A stretch of DNA of 64,000 bases from Acetobacteraceae bacterium (GCA_027326105.1 DAHWFB010000030.1:1-64000), one strand, 5' to 3'; positions 1-11,500 are shown, counted from the stretch's first letter. A program made the numbers and translations. The notes: generated by a model from the sequence alone, not told the origin.

Positions 1-431
1 TCTTGCCGAGCAGGATGTAGCCCTCCCGGGTGCGCGCGGTCGCCGACGCCGGGCTGCGCCAGGGCGTCGCGCCGGCGGCGCTGGTGCTGGCCGACAACCG
101 CCGCGGCGGGGCGGACGCCTGGTTCGCCCGCCACGGGCTGGCCCGGCCGCCGGCGCCGGACCTGCGCGGCGCCGGGTTCCGCTACCTCGGCTGCCGCGCC
201 GACGTCGTCGCCGGGCATCGGGCGGCGATCCTGGTCTATGGCGCGGCGGGAGGGACGATCAGCGTGCTGGCGTGGCCGGCCGGGGGCGAAGGGGCGCACC
301 CGCCGCGCGCCGCCCGGGCGGGCGGGCTCGCGGTGCTGTACTGGAGCGACGGCAGGCTGGAATACTGGGTCACCGGGGCGCGGGCCGCCGCGGTGGCGAG
401 GCTTGCCCGCGACTATCGGCGGAGCGGCTGA
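1..431 (+). pseudogene. Anti-sigma factor / transmembrane transcriptional regulator-like C-terminal fragment (5' truncated at a duplicated ccmI segment)
   Basis: ORF 30..431 resembles the C-terminal part of RsiW/ChrR-type anti-sigma proteins (WF..HG, GHRAAILVYGAAGGTISVLAWP, YWSDGRLEYWV). In-frame TAG at 18-20 lies inside the 39-bp repeat, so the ORF cannot extend upstream. Confidence 0.5.
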
Positions 432-452
432 CCCCGGAGCGCGGCAGCGGGA

Positions 453-501
453 CGGCGGGGCGGCGGGGCGGCGGGGCTAGCGGTGGCGGGGCTAGCGGTG
501 G
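453..501. repeat. Short tandem repeats: (cggcgggg)x3 followed by two perfect 15-bp copies cggggctagcggtgg (472-486, 487-501)
   Basis: Read directly; overlaps the ccmI stop codon (492-494). Confidence 0.9.
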
Positions 502-1208
502 CGGGCTTGGGCGAGACGGGCGAGCGCCAGGGGACGCCAGGGGGCGTTGGCGGCGCCCTCGGCCAGCGCCCGCTGGAACAGGGCGGCGGCGGCGCGGGTG
601 ACGTGGCCGGAGGCGCGGGTTTCGGCCTCCGCCGTGTCGACCGCAAGCGTCGGGTCGAACCCGGCGGCGAGCGCGTGGCGCCAGGCGCGGGCGGCGGCGG
701 CGAGATCGCCGATGTCGAGTTCGGTCTTGCCGAGCAGGATGTAGCCCTCCCGGGTGCGCGCGGCCCTGGGGTCCATGGTGGCGAGCTTCGCCTTCAGCAC
801 CGCGGCCAGACGCTCGGACTGGATCATCCGCGCCCGCGCCGCGGCGATGCGGCCCGCGATCGGCGCCGCCGGCAGGTAGGGCGAGGCGCTGGGCAGATAG
901 AGCGCCAGTCCGGCGGCGGGGATCAGCACCAGGGCGAGCAGCAGCGGCAGGCGCGAGGCGCCGGCGGGGGCGGCGTCGGGCCGGTCGGCGGCGGCGAGCA
1001 GCCGGCGCTCGACCTCGAGCAGCGCGCTGGCGTGCTCGCGCTCGGCCAGCCGCCCCTCGGCACGCTCGCGCTCGAGTTCGGCGATCTGGGCGCGATAGAG
1101 GGCGAGGGTCGCCTGCTGGCGGCCGCGCAGGCGGCCCTGGCGCAACAGCGAGAAGGCGAGCGGCGAAAGCGCCGCGCCGGCGAGGAGCAGCAGGGCGAGC
1201 CAGATCAT
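492..1208 (-). CDS. ccmI: Cytochrome c-type biogenesis protein CcmI
   Basis: N-terminal TM + ALYRAQIAELERERAEGRLAEREHASALLEVERRLL, last gene of ccm operon. Confidence 0.85.
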   Translation of the reverse strand: MIWLALLLLAGAALSPLAFSLLRQGRLRGRQQATLALYRAQIAELERERAEGRLAEREHASALLEVERRLLAAADRPDAAPAGASRLPLLLALVLIPAAGLALYLPSASPYLPAAPIAGRIAAARARMIQSERLAAVLKAKLATMDPRAARTREGYILLGKTELDIGDLAAAARAWRHALAAGFDPTLAVDTAEAETRASGHVTRAAAALFQRALAEGAANAPWRPLALARLAQARHR

Positions 1209-1672
1209 CGCGCCAGCAGGTCCGCGACCTTTTCCTTCTCCGCCGCGGAGAGCGGCGGCGGCGGGCGGGACGGCTGGCGGCGCAGCACCAGCACGGTGCC
1301 GAACCCGCCGGCGAGCGCCAGGAACGGCGAGGCCCAGAGCAGCCAGGTGAGCGGCTCGAACGGCGGATCGAGCAGGACGAAGCTGCCGTAGCGCTGGACC
1401 ATCCAGGCGATCACCCGCCGGTTGCTCCAGCCTTCGGCGACGTGCTGGCGGACGATGCGGCGCAGATCGCGGGCGAGCGAGGCGCCGGACGCCTCGATCG
1501 ATTCGTTCTGGCAGACCAGGCAGCGCAACTGCCGCCCGATCGCCTCCGCACGCTTCTCCAGCACCGGGTTCTGGAGCATCTCCGACGGATCGACCAGCGC
1601 GTGCGCGGGCGGGGCGAGCAGGAAGAGGGCGAGCAGGAACGGGGTGAGCCGGGCGGGCGGGAGGCGGCGCAT
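1205..1672 (-). CDS. ccmH: Cytochrome c-type biogenesis protein CcmH (CcmL)
   Basis: LRCLVCQNESIEASGASLARDLR motif and C-terminal TM; start ATG at 1670-1672 overlaps upstream stop. Confidence 0.92.
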   Translation of the reverse strand: MRRLPPARLTPFLLALFLLAPPAHALVDPSEMLQNPVLEKRAEAIGRQLRCLVCQNESIEASGASLARDLRRIVRQHVAEGWSNRRVIAWMVQRYGSFVLLDPPFEPLTWLLWASPFLALAGGFGTVLVLRRQPSRPPPPLSAAEKEKVADLLAR

Positions 1673-2208
1673 CAGGCGTAGCGCCGCAGGAGCGGGTTCA
1701 GCCGGGAGGCGACCACCTCGCGGGTGAGCGCGCCCGCCCAGCGCCAGCGGACGATGCCGGAACGGTCGATCAGGTAGGTTTCGGGCACGCCATAGACGCC
1801 CCAGTTGATGGCGACCGTGCCGGCGAGATCGGAATCGAGGCGCGCGTAGGGGTTGCCGTTCTCGGCCAGGAAGGCCGCGGCGTCGGCCGGCTTGTCCTTG
1901 TAGGCGATGCCCCAGATCTTCATGCCGCCCTGGCGCAGGTGGCGCAGCATCGCCGCCTCCTGCACGCAGGGGATGCACCAGGAGGCGAAGAAATTGACCA
2001 GCATCGGGCGAGGCGGGGCGGCGAGATCGGCCGAGGAGAAGGCGGGACCGGGGGGCTGGGCGGGCAGGCGGAAGCGGGGCGGGCGCTTGCCGATCAGCAT
2101 GCTGGGCAGCGCGCTCGGGACATAGTCGCGCTCGAGCAGCACCGCGACCCCGGCGGCGCCGGCGACGACGACGCCGAGCGGGGCGAGCAGGAGGGTGCGG
2201 CGGTTCAT
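1672..2208 (-). CDS. ccmG: Thiol:disulfide interchange protein CcmG/DsbE
   Basis: MNRRTLLLAPLGV signal anchor; FFASWCIPCVQEAAML thioredoxin motif. Confidence 0.92.
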   Translation of the reverse strand: MNRRTLLLAPLGVVVAGAAGVAVLLERDYVPSALPSMLIGKRPPRFRLPAQPPGPAFSSADLAAPPRPMLVNFFASWCIPCVQEAAMLRHLRQGGMKIWGIAYKDKPADAAAFLAENGNPYARLDSDLAGTVAINWGVYGVPETYLIDRSGIVRWRWAGALTREVVASRLNPLLRRYA

Positions 2209-2215
2209 CCCCGCC

Positions 2216-4186
2216 TCACCCCGCCCGCACCGGGGCGGGGGCGGCCGCCGCACGGCGGGCGGGGGCGCCGACGCGCAGCCGGCGGTCCGACAGCGAGAGC
2301 CCGCCGCCGAGCGCCATCACCAGCGCGCCGAGCCAGATTTCCGGGGCCAGCGGATGGTAGTTGAGGCGGAACACCGCGCCGCCGTCACGCTCGTTGCCGA
2401 GGACGGCGTAGAGATCGAGGAAGCCGTTGGTCCAGATCGCGACCTCGGAGGTGGTCATCTGCGAGATCGGGAAGCTGCGCTTGCCGGGGTGCATCACCAC
2501 CACCTGGTGCCCGTTACGGCTGACCACCAGGGTGGAGACGCGGGCGGTGAAGTTGGCCCCGGTGGCGCCGGCGATGGAGACGTATTTCCAGTCGTAGCCG
2601 GCGAGATGGGCGGATTGGCCGGGCCGCAGAAAGACCAGCGTGTGGGCGGCGAGCGCCATGCCGGAGATGCCGGCGATGGTCACCCCCAGCCCGGCGTGGG
2701 CGATGGCGGTGCCGAAGACCGAGCGGCGCAGGCCGGCGAGGCGGGCGAGACTCTCGCCGAGCGGGCGGCGGAACAGGCGGATGCGATCGACGATTTCGGC
2801 GAACGCGCCGGCGATGATCCAGAGCGCGAGCGCGATGCCGAGGCCGGGGACGAGCTTCCAGCCGAGCGCGACCGCCCCACCCCCGATGGCGGCGAGGAGC
2901 GCGCCCCACCACAGCCGCAGCAGCGCGGGGGCGAGCTCGGCGCGCTTCCAGGACAGCACCGGCCCCACCGCCATCGCCGCCAGCAGCGGCACCGCGAGCG
3001 GGAGCACCGTGCGCTCGAAGAAGGGCGGGCCGACGCTGATCTTCTGGCCGGCGAGCAGATCGGCGAAGGGCGGGTAGAGGGTGCCGAGGAAGACCACGGT
3101 GGCGATCGAGCAGAGCAGGATGTTGTTGAGCACCAGCGCCCCCTCCCGCGAGAGCGGCGCGAACAGGCCCGAGGGGGCGAGCGCCGGGGCGCGCAGCGCG
3201 AACAGCAGCAGCGAGCCGCCGACGGTGAGGGCGAGCAGGACCAGGATGAAGATGCCCTGGGTCGGGTCGGCGGCGAAGGAATGGACCGAATCGAGCAGGC
3301 CGGAGCGGACCAGGAAGGTGCCGCAGAGGCTGAGCGAGAAGGTGGCGATGGCGAGCAGGACCGCCCAGGTCTTCAGCGCCTCGCGCTTCTCGACCACGAT
3401 GGCGCAGTGGAGCAGCGCGGTGCCGGTGAGCCAGGGCAGCAGCGAGGCGTTCTCCACCGGGTCCCAGAACCAGTAGCCGCCCCAGCCGAGCTCGTAGTAG
3501 CTCCACCACGAGCCGAGCGCGATGCCGCCGGTGAGCAGGCACCAGGCGCCCAGCGTCCACGGCCGCACCCAGCGGCCCCAGGCGGCGTCCACCCGGCCCT
3601 CGATCAGCGCGGCGACGGCGAAGGCGAAGGCGACCGAGAAGCCGACGTAGCCGGCGTAGAGCATGGGCGGATGGATGGCGAGGCCGGGGTCCTGCAGGAG
3701 CGGGTTGACGTCCTGGCCCTGCCCGGGCGGCGGCCAGAGCCGGAGGAACGGGTTGGAGGCGGCGAGCGTGAACAGCAGGAAGCCGGCCGAGACCAGGCCG
3801 AGCACGCCGAGCACGCGGGCGCGCAGGGCGGCGGGAAGCTCGCGCCCGAACAGCGCCACCGCCCCGCCGCAGCCCGACAGCATGAGGCACCAGAGCAGGA
3901 TGGAGCCGTTGTGGTCCCCCCAGGTGCCGGTGATGCGGTAGAGCAGCGGGGTGAGGCTCGAGGAGTTCTGGGCGACGTCGAGCACCGAAAAGTCCGAGAC
4001 GACGTGCGACCAGACCAGGGCGGCGAAGGAGAAGCCGGCGGCGAGCAGCTGGGAGAGCGCGAAGGCGGGGGCGGCGGCCATCATCCGCCGGTCGCGCACG
4101 GAGGCACCCCAGAGCAGCAGCACGCCCTGGGCGGCGGCGATGGCGGTCGCGAGGGCGAGGGCGAAATGGCCGAGTTCGGGGATCAT
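2216..4186 (-). CDS. ccmF: Heme lyase CcmF
   Basis: 656 aa multi-TM; WGDHNGSILLW, GWGGYWFWDPVENASLLPWL WWD-type heme handling motif. Confidence 0.96.
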   Translation of the reverse strand: MIPELGHFALALATAIAAAQGVLLLWGASVRDRRMMAAAPAFALSQLLAAGFSFAALVWSHVVSDFSVLDVAQNSSSLTPLLYRITGTWGDHNGSILLWCLMLSGCGGAVALFGRELPAALRARVLGVLGLVSAGFLLFTLAASNPFLRLWPPPGQGQDVNPLLQDPGLAIHPPMLYAGYVGFSVAFAFAVAALIEGRVDAAWGRWVRPWTLGAWCLLTGGIALGSWWSYYELGWGGYWFWDPVENASLLPWLTGTALLHCAIVVEKREALKTWAVLLAIATFSLSLCGTFLVRSGLLDSVHSFAADPTQGIFILVLLALTVGGSLLLFALRAPALAPSGLFAPLSREGALVLNNILLCSIATVVFLGTLYPPFADLLAGQKISVGPPFFERTVLPLAVPLLAAMAVGPVLSWKRAELAPALLRLWWGALLAAIGGGAVALGWKLVPGLGIALALWIIAGAFAEIVDRIRLFRRPLGESLARLAGLRRSVFGTAIAHAGLGVTIAGISGMALAAHTLVFLRPGQSAHLAGYDWKYVSIAGATGANFTARVSTLVVSRNGHQVVVMHPGKRSFPISQMTTSEVAIWTNGFLDLYAVLGNERDGGAVFRLNYHPLAPEIWLGALVMALGGGLSLSDRRLRVGAPARRAAAAPAPVRAG

Positions 4187-4195
4187 CGGCGGGGT

Positions 4196-4708
4196 TCAGC
4201 TTCCCTTGGCGGCGGGCTTGGCGGGGTTCATCGTGTCCCAGGTGGCGGGCGGGGGCGGCGGGCCGGCGGCGGGGTTCCAGAGACCGTCCTTCTTGAGGGC
4301 GGCCTCCACCGCGGGGGGCATGTAGTTGGCGTCGTGCTTGGCGAGCACCTCGGAGGCGACGAACACCCCGCCGGGGGCGAGATGGCCGAGCGCGATGATG
4401 CCCTGGCCCTCGCGGAAGAGATCGGGGAGGACGCCGCGGAAGCGGACCGGGACGGCGGCCTTGCCGTCGGTGATGGCGAAGCGGATCAGGGGCCGGCCGC
4501 CGGCCTCGGTCTTGACCACGCTGCCGCGCTGGACCAGGCCGCCGAGGCGGAAGATCTGGCTCGGCGGCGGGTCCTTCGCCATCACCGCGGCGGGAAGGAG
4601 GAAGAAGGTCACGTCCGCGGAGAGCGCGGAGAGGGTGAGCGCGACGGCGGAGCCGAGGCCGGCGCCGCAGGCGAGCACGAGCAGCAGACGGCGGCGCTTG
4701 CGGGTCAT
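4196..4708 (-). CDS. ccmE: Heme chaperone CcmE
   Basis: MTRKRRRLLLVLACGAGLGSAV; FRLGGLV, GILPDLFREGQG-like, LAKHDANYMPP (heme-binding HxxxY). Confidence 0.95.
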   Translation of the reverse strand: MTRKRRRLLLVLACGAGLGSAVALTLSALSADVTFFLLPAAVMAKDPPPSQIFRLGGLVQRGSVVKTEAGGRPLIRFAITDGKAAVPVRFRGVLPDLFREGQGIIALGHLAPGGVFVASEVLAKHDANYMPPAVEAALKKDGLWNPAAGPPPPPATWDTMNPAKPAAKGS

Positions 4709-4872
4709 GGCCTGTCCTGCCCGCGGCCGCGCCGGGGGTCGATCGCGGCGAGGCGGGCGCGGGCGCGGCGCAGGCGGAGGAAGGCGGCGAGCGAGAAGCC
4801 CGCGAGCACCACGACCGCGAGCGCATAGGCGGCGACGATGTAGGGCCAGTGGGGATAGGGCCAGCCGCTCAC
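4705..4872 (-). CDS. ccmD: Heme exporter protein CcmD (GTG start)
   Basis: Short TM protein [44 protein letters not shown] between ccmC and ccmE. Confidence 0.8.
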   Translation of the reverse strand: MSGWPYPHWPYIVAAYALAVVVLAGFSLAAFLRLRRARARLAAIDPRRGRGQDRP

Positions 4873-5705
4873 GCGACCACCTCCGCCGCCTCGGCGCGGC
4901 TTTGCAGCAGGGCGCGGATGCGCCGCTCCATCACCGCGGCGCGCAGGCGGGCGGTGACGATGGCGGCGAAGACCAGGGTGAAGCCGAGGGAGGCGATCAG
5001 CAGCGGCCAGAGCATGGTGATGTAGAGCCGCGACGGCCCGATCAGGCTGATCGAATTGCCCTGATGCAGCGTGTTCCACCACTGCACGCTGTAGTGGATG
5101 ATGGGCAGATCGACCGCGCCGATCAGGGCGAGGATGGCGCCGGCGCGGTAGCCGCGCTCGGGATTGTCGAAGGCACGGACGAGCACGACGTGGCCGAGAT
5201 AGAGGAAGAACAGGACCAGGACCGAGGTCAGCCGCGCGTCCCACACCCACCAAGTGCCCCACTCCGGCGCGCCCCAGAGGCTGCCCGAGACCAGGCAGAG
5301 GGCGGTGAAGCCGGCGCCGACCGGGCTGATCTCGGCGGCGGCGAGATCGGCCAGCGGATGGCGCCAGACCAGGGAGAACAGCGAGGCCACGGCGAGCCCG
5401 GCATAGCCGGCGGACGCCATCCAGGCGGCGGGGACATGGACATACAGGATCCGCACCGTCTCGCCCTGCTGCCAGTCCGGCGGGGAGAAGGCGAAGCCCC
5501 AGACCAGACCGGCGGCGGTGAGGATCGCCCCCGGCCAGGCGAGCCACGGTAGCACCCGCCCGGACAGGCGCAGGAAGCGCCCGGGGTTGGCGAAGCGGTG
5601 CAGCCGGCCGCCCACGCGGCGCGGGGCGGGCTCGGCGACGGGGGCGGTGAACTCCACGAACCCTTCATAAAGGATCACCGCCACGATTTGAAGCCGCCGC
5701 GGCAT
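4869..5705 (-). CDS. ccmC: Heme ABC transporter permease CcmC (true start probably internal, near 5615)
   Basis: GTWWVWDARLTSVLVLFFLYLGHVVL WWD motif, six TM segments. Confidence 0.92.
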   Translation of the reverse strand: MPRRLQIVAVILYEGFVEFTAPVAEPAPRRVGGRLHRFANPGRFLRLSGRVLPWLAWPGAILTAAGLVWGFAFSPPDWQQGETVRILYVHVPAAWMASAGYAGLAVASLFSLVWRHPLADLAAAEISPVGAGFTALCLVSGSLWGAPEWGTWWVWDARLTSVLVLFFLYLGHVVLVRAFDNPERGYRAGAILALIGAVDLPIIHYSVQWWNTLHQGNSISLIGPSRLYITMLWPLLIASLGFTLVFAAIVTARLRAAVMERRIRALLQSRAEAAEVVA

Positions 5706-5747
5706 GGCCTAGAGTGGCGCCGGCCATCACGGAACGGGGAGAGCCCA

Positions 5748-6041
5748 ATGCTGTTCGCCATCCTGTGCGAGGACAAGCCCGACGCGCTGGCGCTGCGCCA
5801 GTCGGTGCGGTCGCGCCATCTCGACTATCTGCACAGCCGGCTCGACCTGCTGGTCGAGGTCGGGCCGCTGCTCGACGCGCAGGGCAGCCCGTGCGGCAGC
5901 CTGCTGGTGGTCGAGGTGGCGGACCGCGCCGCGGCCGAGGCCTTCGCCGCCGCCGACCCCTATGCCGGGGCGGGGGTGTTCGCGCGCACCATGATCCACG
6001 GCTACCGCAGCGTGTTCAAGGCCGGCGCCCAGGTGGGATGA
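5748..6041 (+). CDS. YciI family protein
   Basis: MLFAILCEDKPDALALRQSVRSRHLDYL; YciI-like fold pattern. Confidence 0.8.
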   Translation: MLFAILCEDKPDALALRQSVRSRHLDYLHSRLDLLVEVGPLLDAQGSPCGSLLVVEVADRAAAEAFAAADPYAGAGVFARTMIHGYRSVFKAGAQVG

Positions 6042-6478
6042 CGGCGCGGATGACCGGGCGGGAGACGGCGTACTGGCTGGTCAAGTCCGAGCCGGAGGCG
6101 TTCTCCTGGGACGACCAGCTCCGCGCCGGCGCCGAGCCCTGGAGCGGGGTGCGCAATTTCGCCGCCCGCAACCATCTGCGCGCCATGCGCGCCGGCGACC
6201 AGGCGTTCTTCTACCACTCGAACCAGGGGCGGGAGATCGTCGGCATCGTCGAGGTGGTCCGCGAGGCCTATCCCGACCCCACCGCCGAGAGCGGGGACTG
6301 GTCGGCGGTGGACATGCGCGCGGTGGCGGCGCTGGCGCGGCCGGTGACGCTCGCCGCGCTGAAGGCCGATCCGCGCTTCGCCGATCTCGCGCTGCTCCGC
6401 CAGTCCCGGCTTTCGGTGTTGCCGGTCTCGGCCGCCCACTGGGCGATGATCTGCGCCCTCGGCGGGGGGACCGGCTGA
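6038..6478 (+). CDS. EVE domain-containing protein
   Basis: YWLVKSEPEAFSWDDQL...GVRNFAARNHLRAMRAGDQAFFYHSN. Confidence 0.93.
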   Translation: MTARMTGRETAYWLVKSEPEAFSWDDQLRAGAEPWSGVRNFAARNHLRAMRAGDQAFFYHSNQGREIVGIVEVVREAYPDPTAESGDWSAVDMRAVAALARPVTLAALKADPRFADLALLRQSRLSVLPVSAAHWAMICALGGGTG

Positions 6479-6568
6479 GCGGGCGCCGTGCTCTGCGCGC
6501 GGCCCTTCCACAACCGGGGTCAAATGTGTTGAATGGAAGCGCCAGCCAGCGCCGCGGGAGGAACGAAA

Positions 6569-8509
<1,941 letters not shown>

Positions 8510-8588
8510 CCGGCGGGAGAGAGACGGCGGCGGGGGAGCGGGTTCTGCGCGCCATCGGTGATGCCGCCGGTGGCGCGGGCGGAGCGCG

Positions 8589-9251
8589 ATGAACGGCGCG
8601 CGCGCGGCGGCGGAGGCGTTCCTGTTCGCCTTCCCCGCCCTCTTTTCCATCGTCAACCCGATCGCCGGCGCCTTCTTCTTCAACGAGGTGACCGAGGGGC
8701 GCAGCCACGACGAGCGGCTGTTCCTGGCCCGCCGCATCGGGCTCTACGCGGCGCTGGTGATGCTCGCAGCACTCTGGGTGGGGGCGGACGTGCTGCGCTT
8801 CTTCGGCATCAGCATCGCCGCACTGCGCATCGCCGGCGGGGTGGTGATCGCGGGCAGCGGCTGGGGGATGCTGGCGGCGCCGGGAGCGCGCGAGGACGTG
8901 AAGCAGCAGCAGGCGGCGCCGGCGACGGGGGCCGCGGACGTCGCCTTCTTCCCGCTCACCATGCCGCTGACCACCGGGCCGGGCACCATCTCGGTCGCGG
9001 TGGCGCTGAGTGCCGCGCGGCCGCCGGCGCAGCCGTTCGCCTTCCTGGCCGGGGTTTCGGGGGCGGCGGCGGCGATGGCGGTGCTGATCTGGCTCGCCTA
9101 CCGCTCGGCCGACCGGCTGGGCGCGCTGCTGAGCGCCTCGGCGCGGCGGAGCTTCGCCCGGATGACCGCCTTCCTGCTGCTCTGCGTCGGGGTGCAGATC
9201 ATGATTTCGGGGATCGACGACGTGCTGCGGCCGCTGCTCGCGGGCCATTGA
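8589..9251 (+). CDS. MarC family membrane protein
   Basis: FPALFSIVNPIAGAFFFNEVT, PLTMPLTTGPGTISVAV, six TM pattern. Confidence 0.88.
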   Translation: MNGARAAAEAFLFAFPALFSIVNPIAGAFFFNEVTEGRSHDERLFLARRIGLYAALVMLAALWVGADVLRFFGISIAALRIAGGVVIAGSGWGMLAAPGAREDVKQQQAAPATGAADVAFFPLTMPLTTGPGTISVAVALSAARPPAQPFAFLAGVSGAAAAMAVLIWLAYRSADRLGALLSASARRSFARMTAFLLLCVGVQIMISGIDDVLRPLLAGH

Positions 9252-9280
9252 GGGCCGGGCCGGGTTCGGGCCGGGCCGGG
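9252..9280 (+). other. Putative G-quadruplex motif: GGGCCGGGCCGGGTTCGGGCCGGGCCGGG
   Basis: Six G3 tracts with 2-3 nt loops directly after the marC stop codon; read from sequence. Confidence 0.8.
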
Positions 9281-9348
9281 CGAGGCGGGGTTGCGGCAGG
9301 GTCGGGGGCGGATGACAGCGGCCGGGGTGGCGTGCCACTCTCGCGCCG

Positions 9349-10263
9349 ATGTCCGCGACCCCGACCGCGCCGCGCCTGCCCCGGCTGAGCGACGGCGTGC
9401 TGCGCCCGCTGCTGTGCCAGGCGGTGGACGGGCAGCCGCAGACCCGCGGGCTCGGCATCATTTTCAGCGCCGGCGGGGTGAACACCGTGCTGCGCGACCC
9501 CGCCGGCGGGCAGGATGCCTATCTCGTCGTCGAGGCCGCGCCGGGCCGGACGCCGCCGGGCCCGGTGCTCCCGGGCGGGGTGTGGCGGCGCGCGGTGGGG
9601 ACGCAGCCGACGCCGACACCTGGGCCGGCGCCCGCCGACGGGCCGGATACCACCCATGACGCGGTCAATCTCGGCGTGGACCTCATCGTGCTCGGGGTCG
9701 GGGTGCTGGCGGTGATGGCGACCGGCGGGGCGGCGGCGCCGATCGAGATCGCGGTTGCCTCGCAACTGGTGGTCGGCGCGGCGGTCACCGCCAACGACGC
9801 GGTGCGGGTGGGCAGCGACTTCAGCGGCCACCGGGTGGCGCAGCGGGAGGATGCGAGCGCGGCCTACCATTGGGTCGCCACCGGCGTCTTCTTCTACCAG
9901 GTGATCGGGCCGGAAGGGGCGCTGAAGGGCGCGGTGGACGTGGTCAAGGCCGACCGGGCGATCGGCGAGGCAGGGCTCGGCTGGCGGGACGCGCTCGCCG
10001 GGGAGGTCGGGCCCGGGCAGCGGGTGAAGCTCGGCTATGCGCTCGATCTCGGCGGACGGTCGGCGCGGGTGGCGGCGATCCGCACCGCGCTCGCGCTCAA
10101 GCTCGCCAACAACATCGGCGCCGCGCTGCTCTCGCTCGGGCTCGCGGGCTGGGGCGGGCCGCTGGCCGACATCGTCCACGCGCTGCATTTTTCCCTCCTC
10201 GCCCTCACCCCCGGCGCCGCCGACCGCGGTGGCGGGGCGCCGGCGGTGGTGCCCGGGCTGTGA
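9349..10263 (+). CDS. Hypothetical protein with Pro/Thr linker and hydrophobic central domain
   Basis: ORF 304 aa; no confident family; Pro-rich linker [15 protein letters not shown]; stop overlaps next gene start. Confidence 0.6.
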   Translation: MSATPTAPRLPRLSDGVLRPLLCQAVDGQPQTRGLGIIFSAGGVNTVLRDPAGGQDAYLVVEAAPGRTPPGPVLPGGVWRRAVGTQPTPTPGPAPADGPDTTHDAVNLGVDLIVLGVGVLAVMATGGAAAPIEIAVASQLVVGAAVTANDAVRVGSDFSGHRVAQREDASAAYHWVATGVFFYQVIGPEGALKGAVDVVKADRAIGEAGLGWRDALAGEVGPGQRVKLGYALDLGGRSARVAAIRTALALKLANNIGAALLSLGLAGWGGPLADIVHALHFSLLALTPGAADRGGGAPAVVPGL

Positions 10264-10718
10264 GCGGAGGCGAGCGCGGCGGCAGGGGCCGGCCGGCCCG
10301 CCCCCGGACGGCGGGCACGGCGGAGGCGGCGGCGGGGGCGGGACGCGCGCTGGGCGCGGCGCAATATGGCCTCGGGCCCCTGCTGGCGGCACTGTATCTG
10401 GCCTTTCCGCCGCCCCTGCCGGGCAACCCGCGCGACGTTCCCGCCGCCGTGCTGGCCGGAGCGCTGCTCGGCGGCGGCTGGATCGTGTTCCTGCGCACGC
10501 GCCCGGCGGGCGGGGCCGGGCGGCGGGGGCCGGCCATCGCCGCGACGCTGCTGGTCGAGCTTGCCGGCTCCTGCCTGCTGCCGTGGCGCGCGCCGCGCTC
10601 TCCCTTCTTCTCGCCCTGGCTGGCGGGAGCGGTCGGCCTCGCGGGGGCGGCGCTCGCCGGATGGGGCTTCTGGTGCCTGCGGCGGCTGCCCGCGCGACCG
10701 GCCGGCCCGCCGCCTTGA
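10260..10718 (+). CDS. Hypothetical small membrane protein (GTG start)
   Basis: About 152 aa, several hydrophobic segments ([37 protein letters not shown]), translationally coupled to previous ORF. Confidence 0.5.
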   Translation: MSGGERGGRGRPARPRTAGTAEAAAGAGRALGAAQYGLGPLLAALYLAFPPPLPGNPRDVPAAVLAGALLGGGWIVFLRTRPAGGAGRRGPAIAATLLVELAGSCLLPWRAPRSPFFSPWLAGAVGLAGAALAGWGFWCLRRLPARPAGPPP

Positions 10719-10820
10719 CCGCCACCGGGCGGACCGGCACAGTCCGCTCCAGCGGGTCTTTTCAGCGGGCGCAACGGCGCCAACTCCGCAGCCAAACGTC
10801 GCCGAGGGAGGAAGTCTTCG

Positions 10821-11312
<492 letters not shown>

Positions 11313-11388
11313 GCGCGTGGCGCCTGGCGGCATTGCATGCAGTTCGGACGACCAGAATGACCACAAGAATGGCGGCGCCGGCGGCACC

Positions 11389-11464
11389 GCCGGAGCGAAG
11401 CGGGCCCGGAGCATCCGGCCCCGGCGGGTTCCAGGGCGGCGCCCTGGCCTGGCTTCGTTCCGGC
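11389..11464. repeat. Intercistronic imperfect palindrome between coxS and coxL (13-bp outer arms with one G/T wobble; inner perfect CCAGGGC-GGC-GCCCTGG hairpin)
   Basis: GCCGGAGCGAAGC (11389-11401) versus GCTTCGTTCCGGC (11452-11464); inner stem 11431-11447. Confidence 0.8.
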
Positions 11465-11500
11465 TAGCCGGGCCCGCCGCGCAACGGAGGAAGCAGGACC

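Noticed and set aside
2195-4828. 877-aa plus-strand ORF opposite ccmF/ccmE
   Set aside because: Antisense shadow ORF; composition RGGE/Q-rich, no domain; the minus strand carries clear ccm genes.
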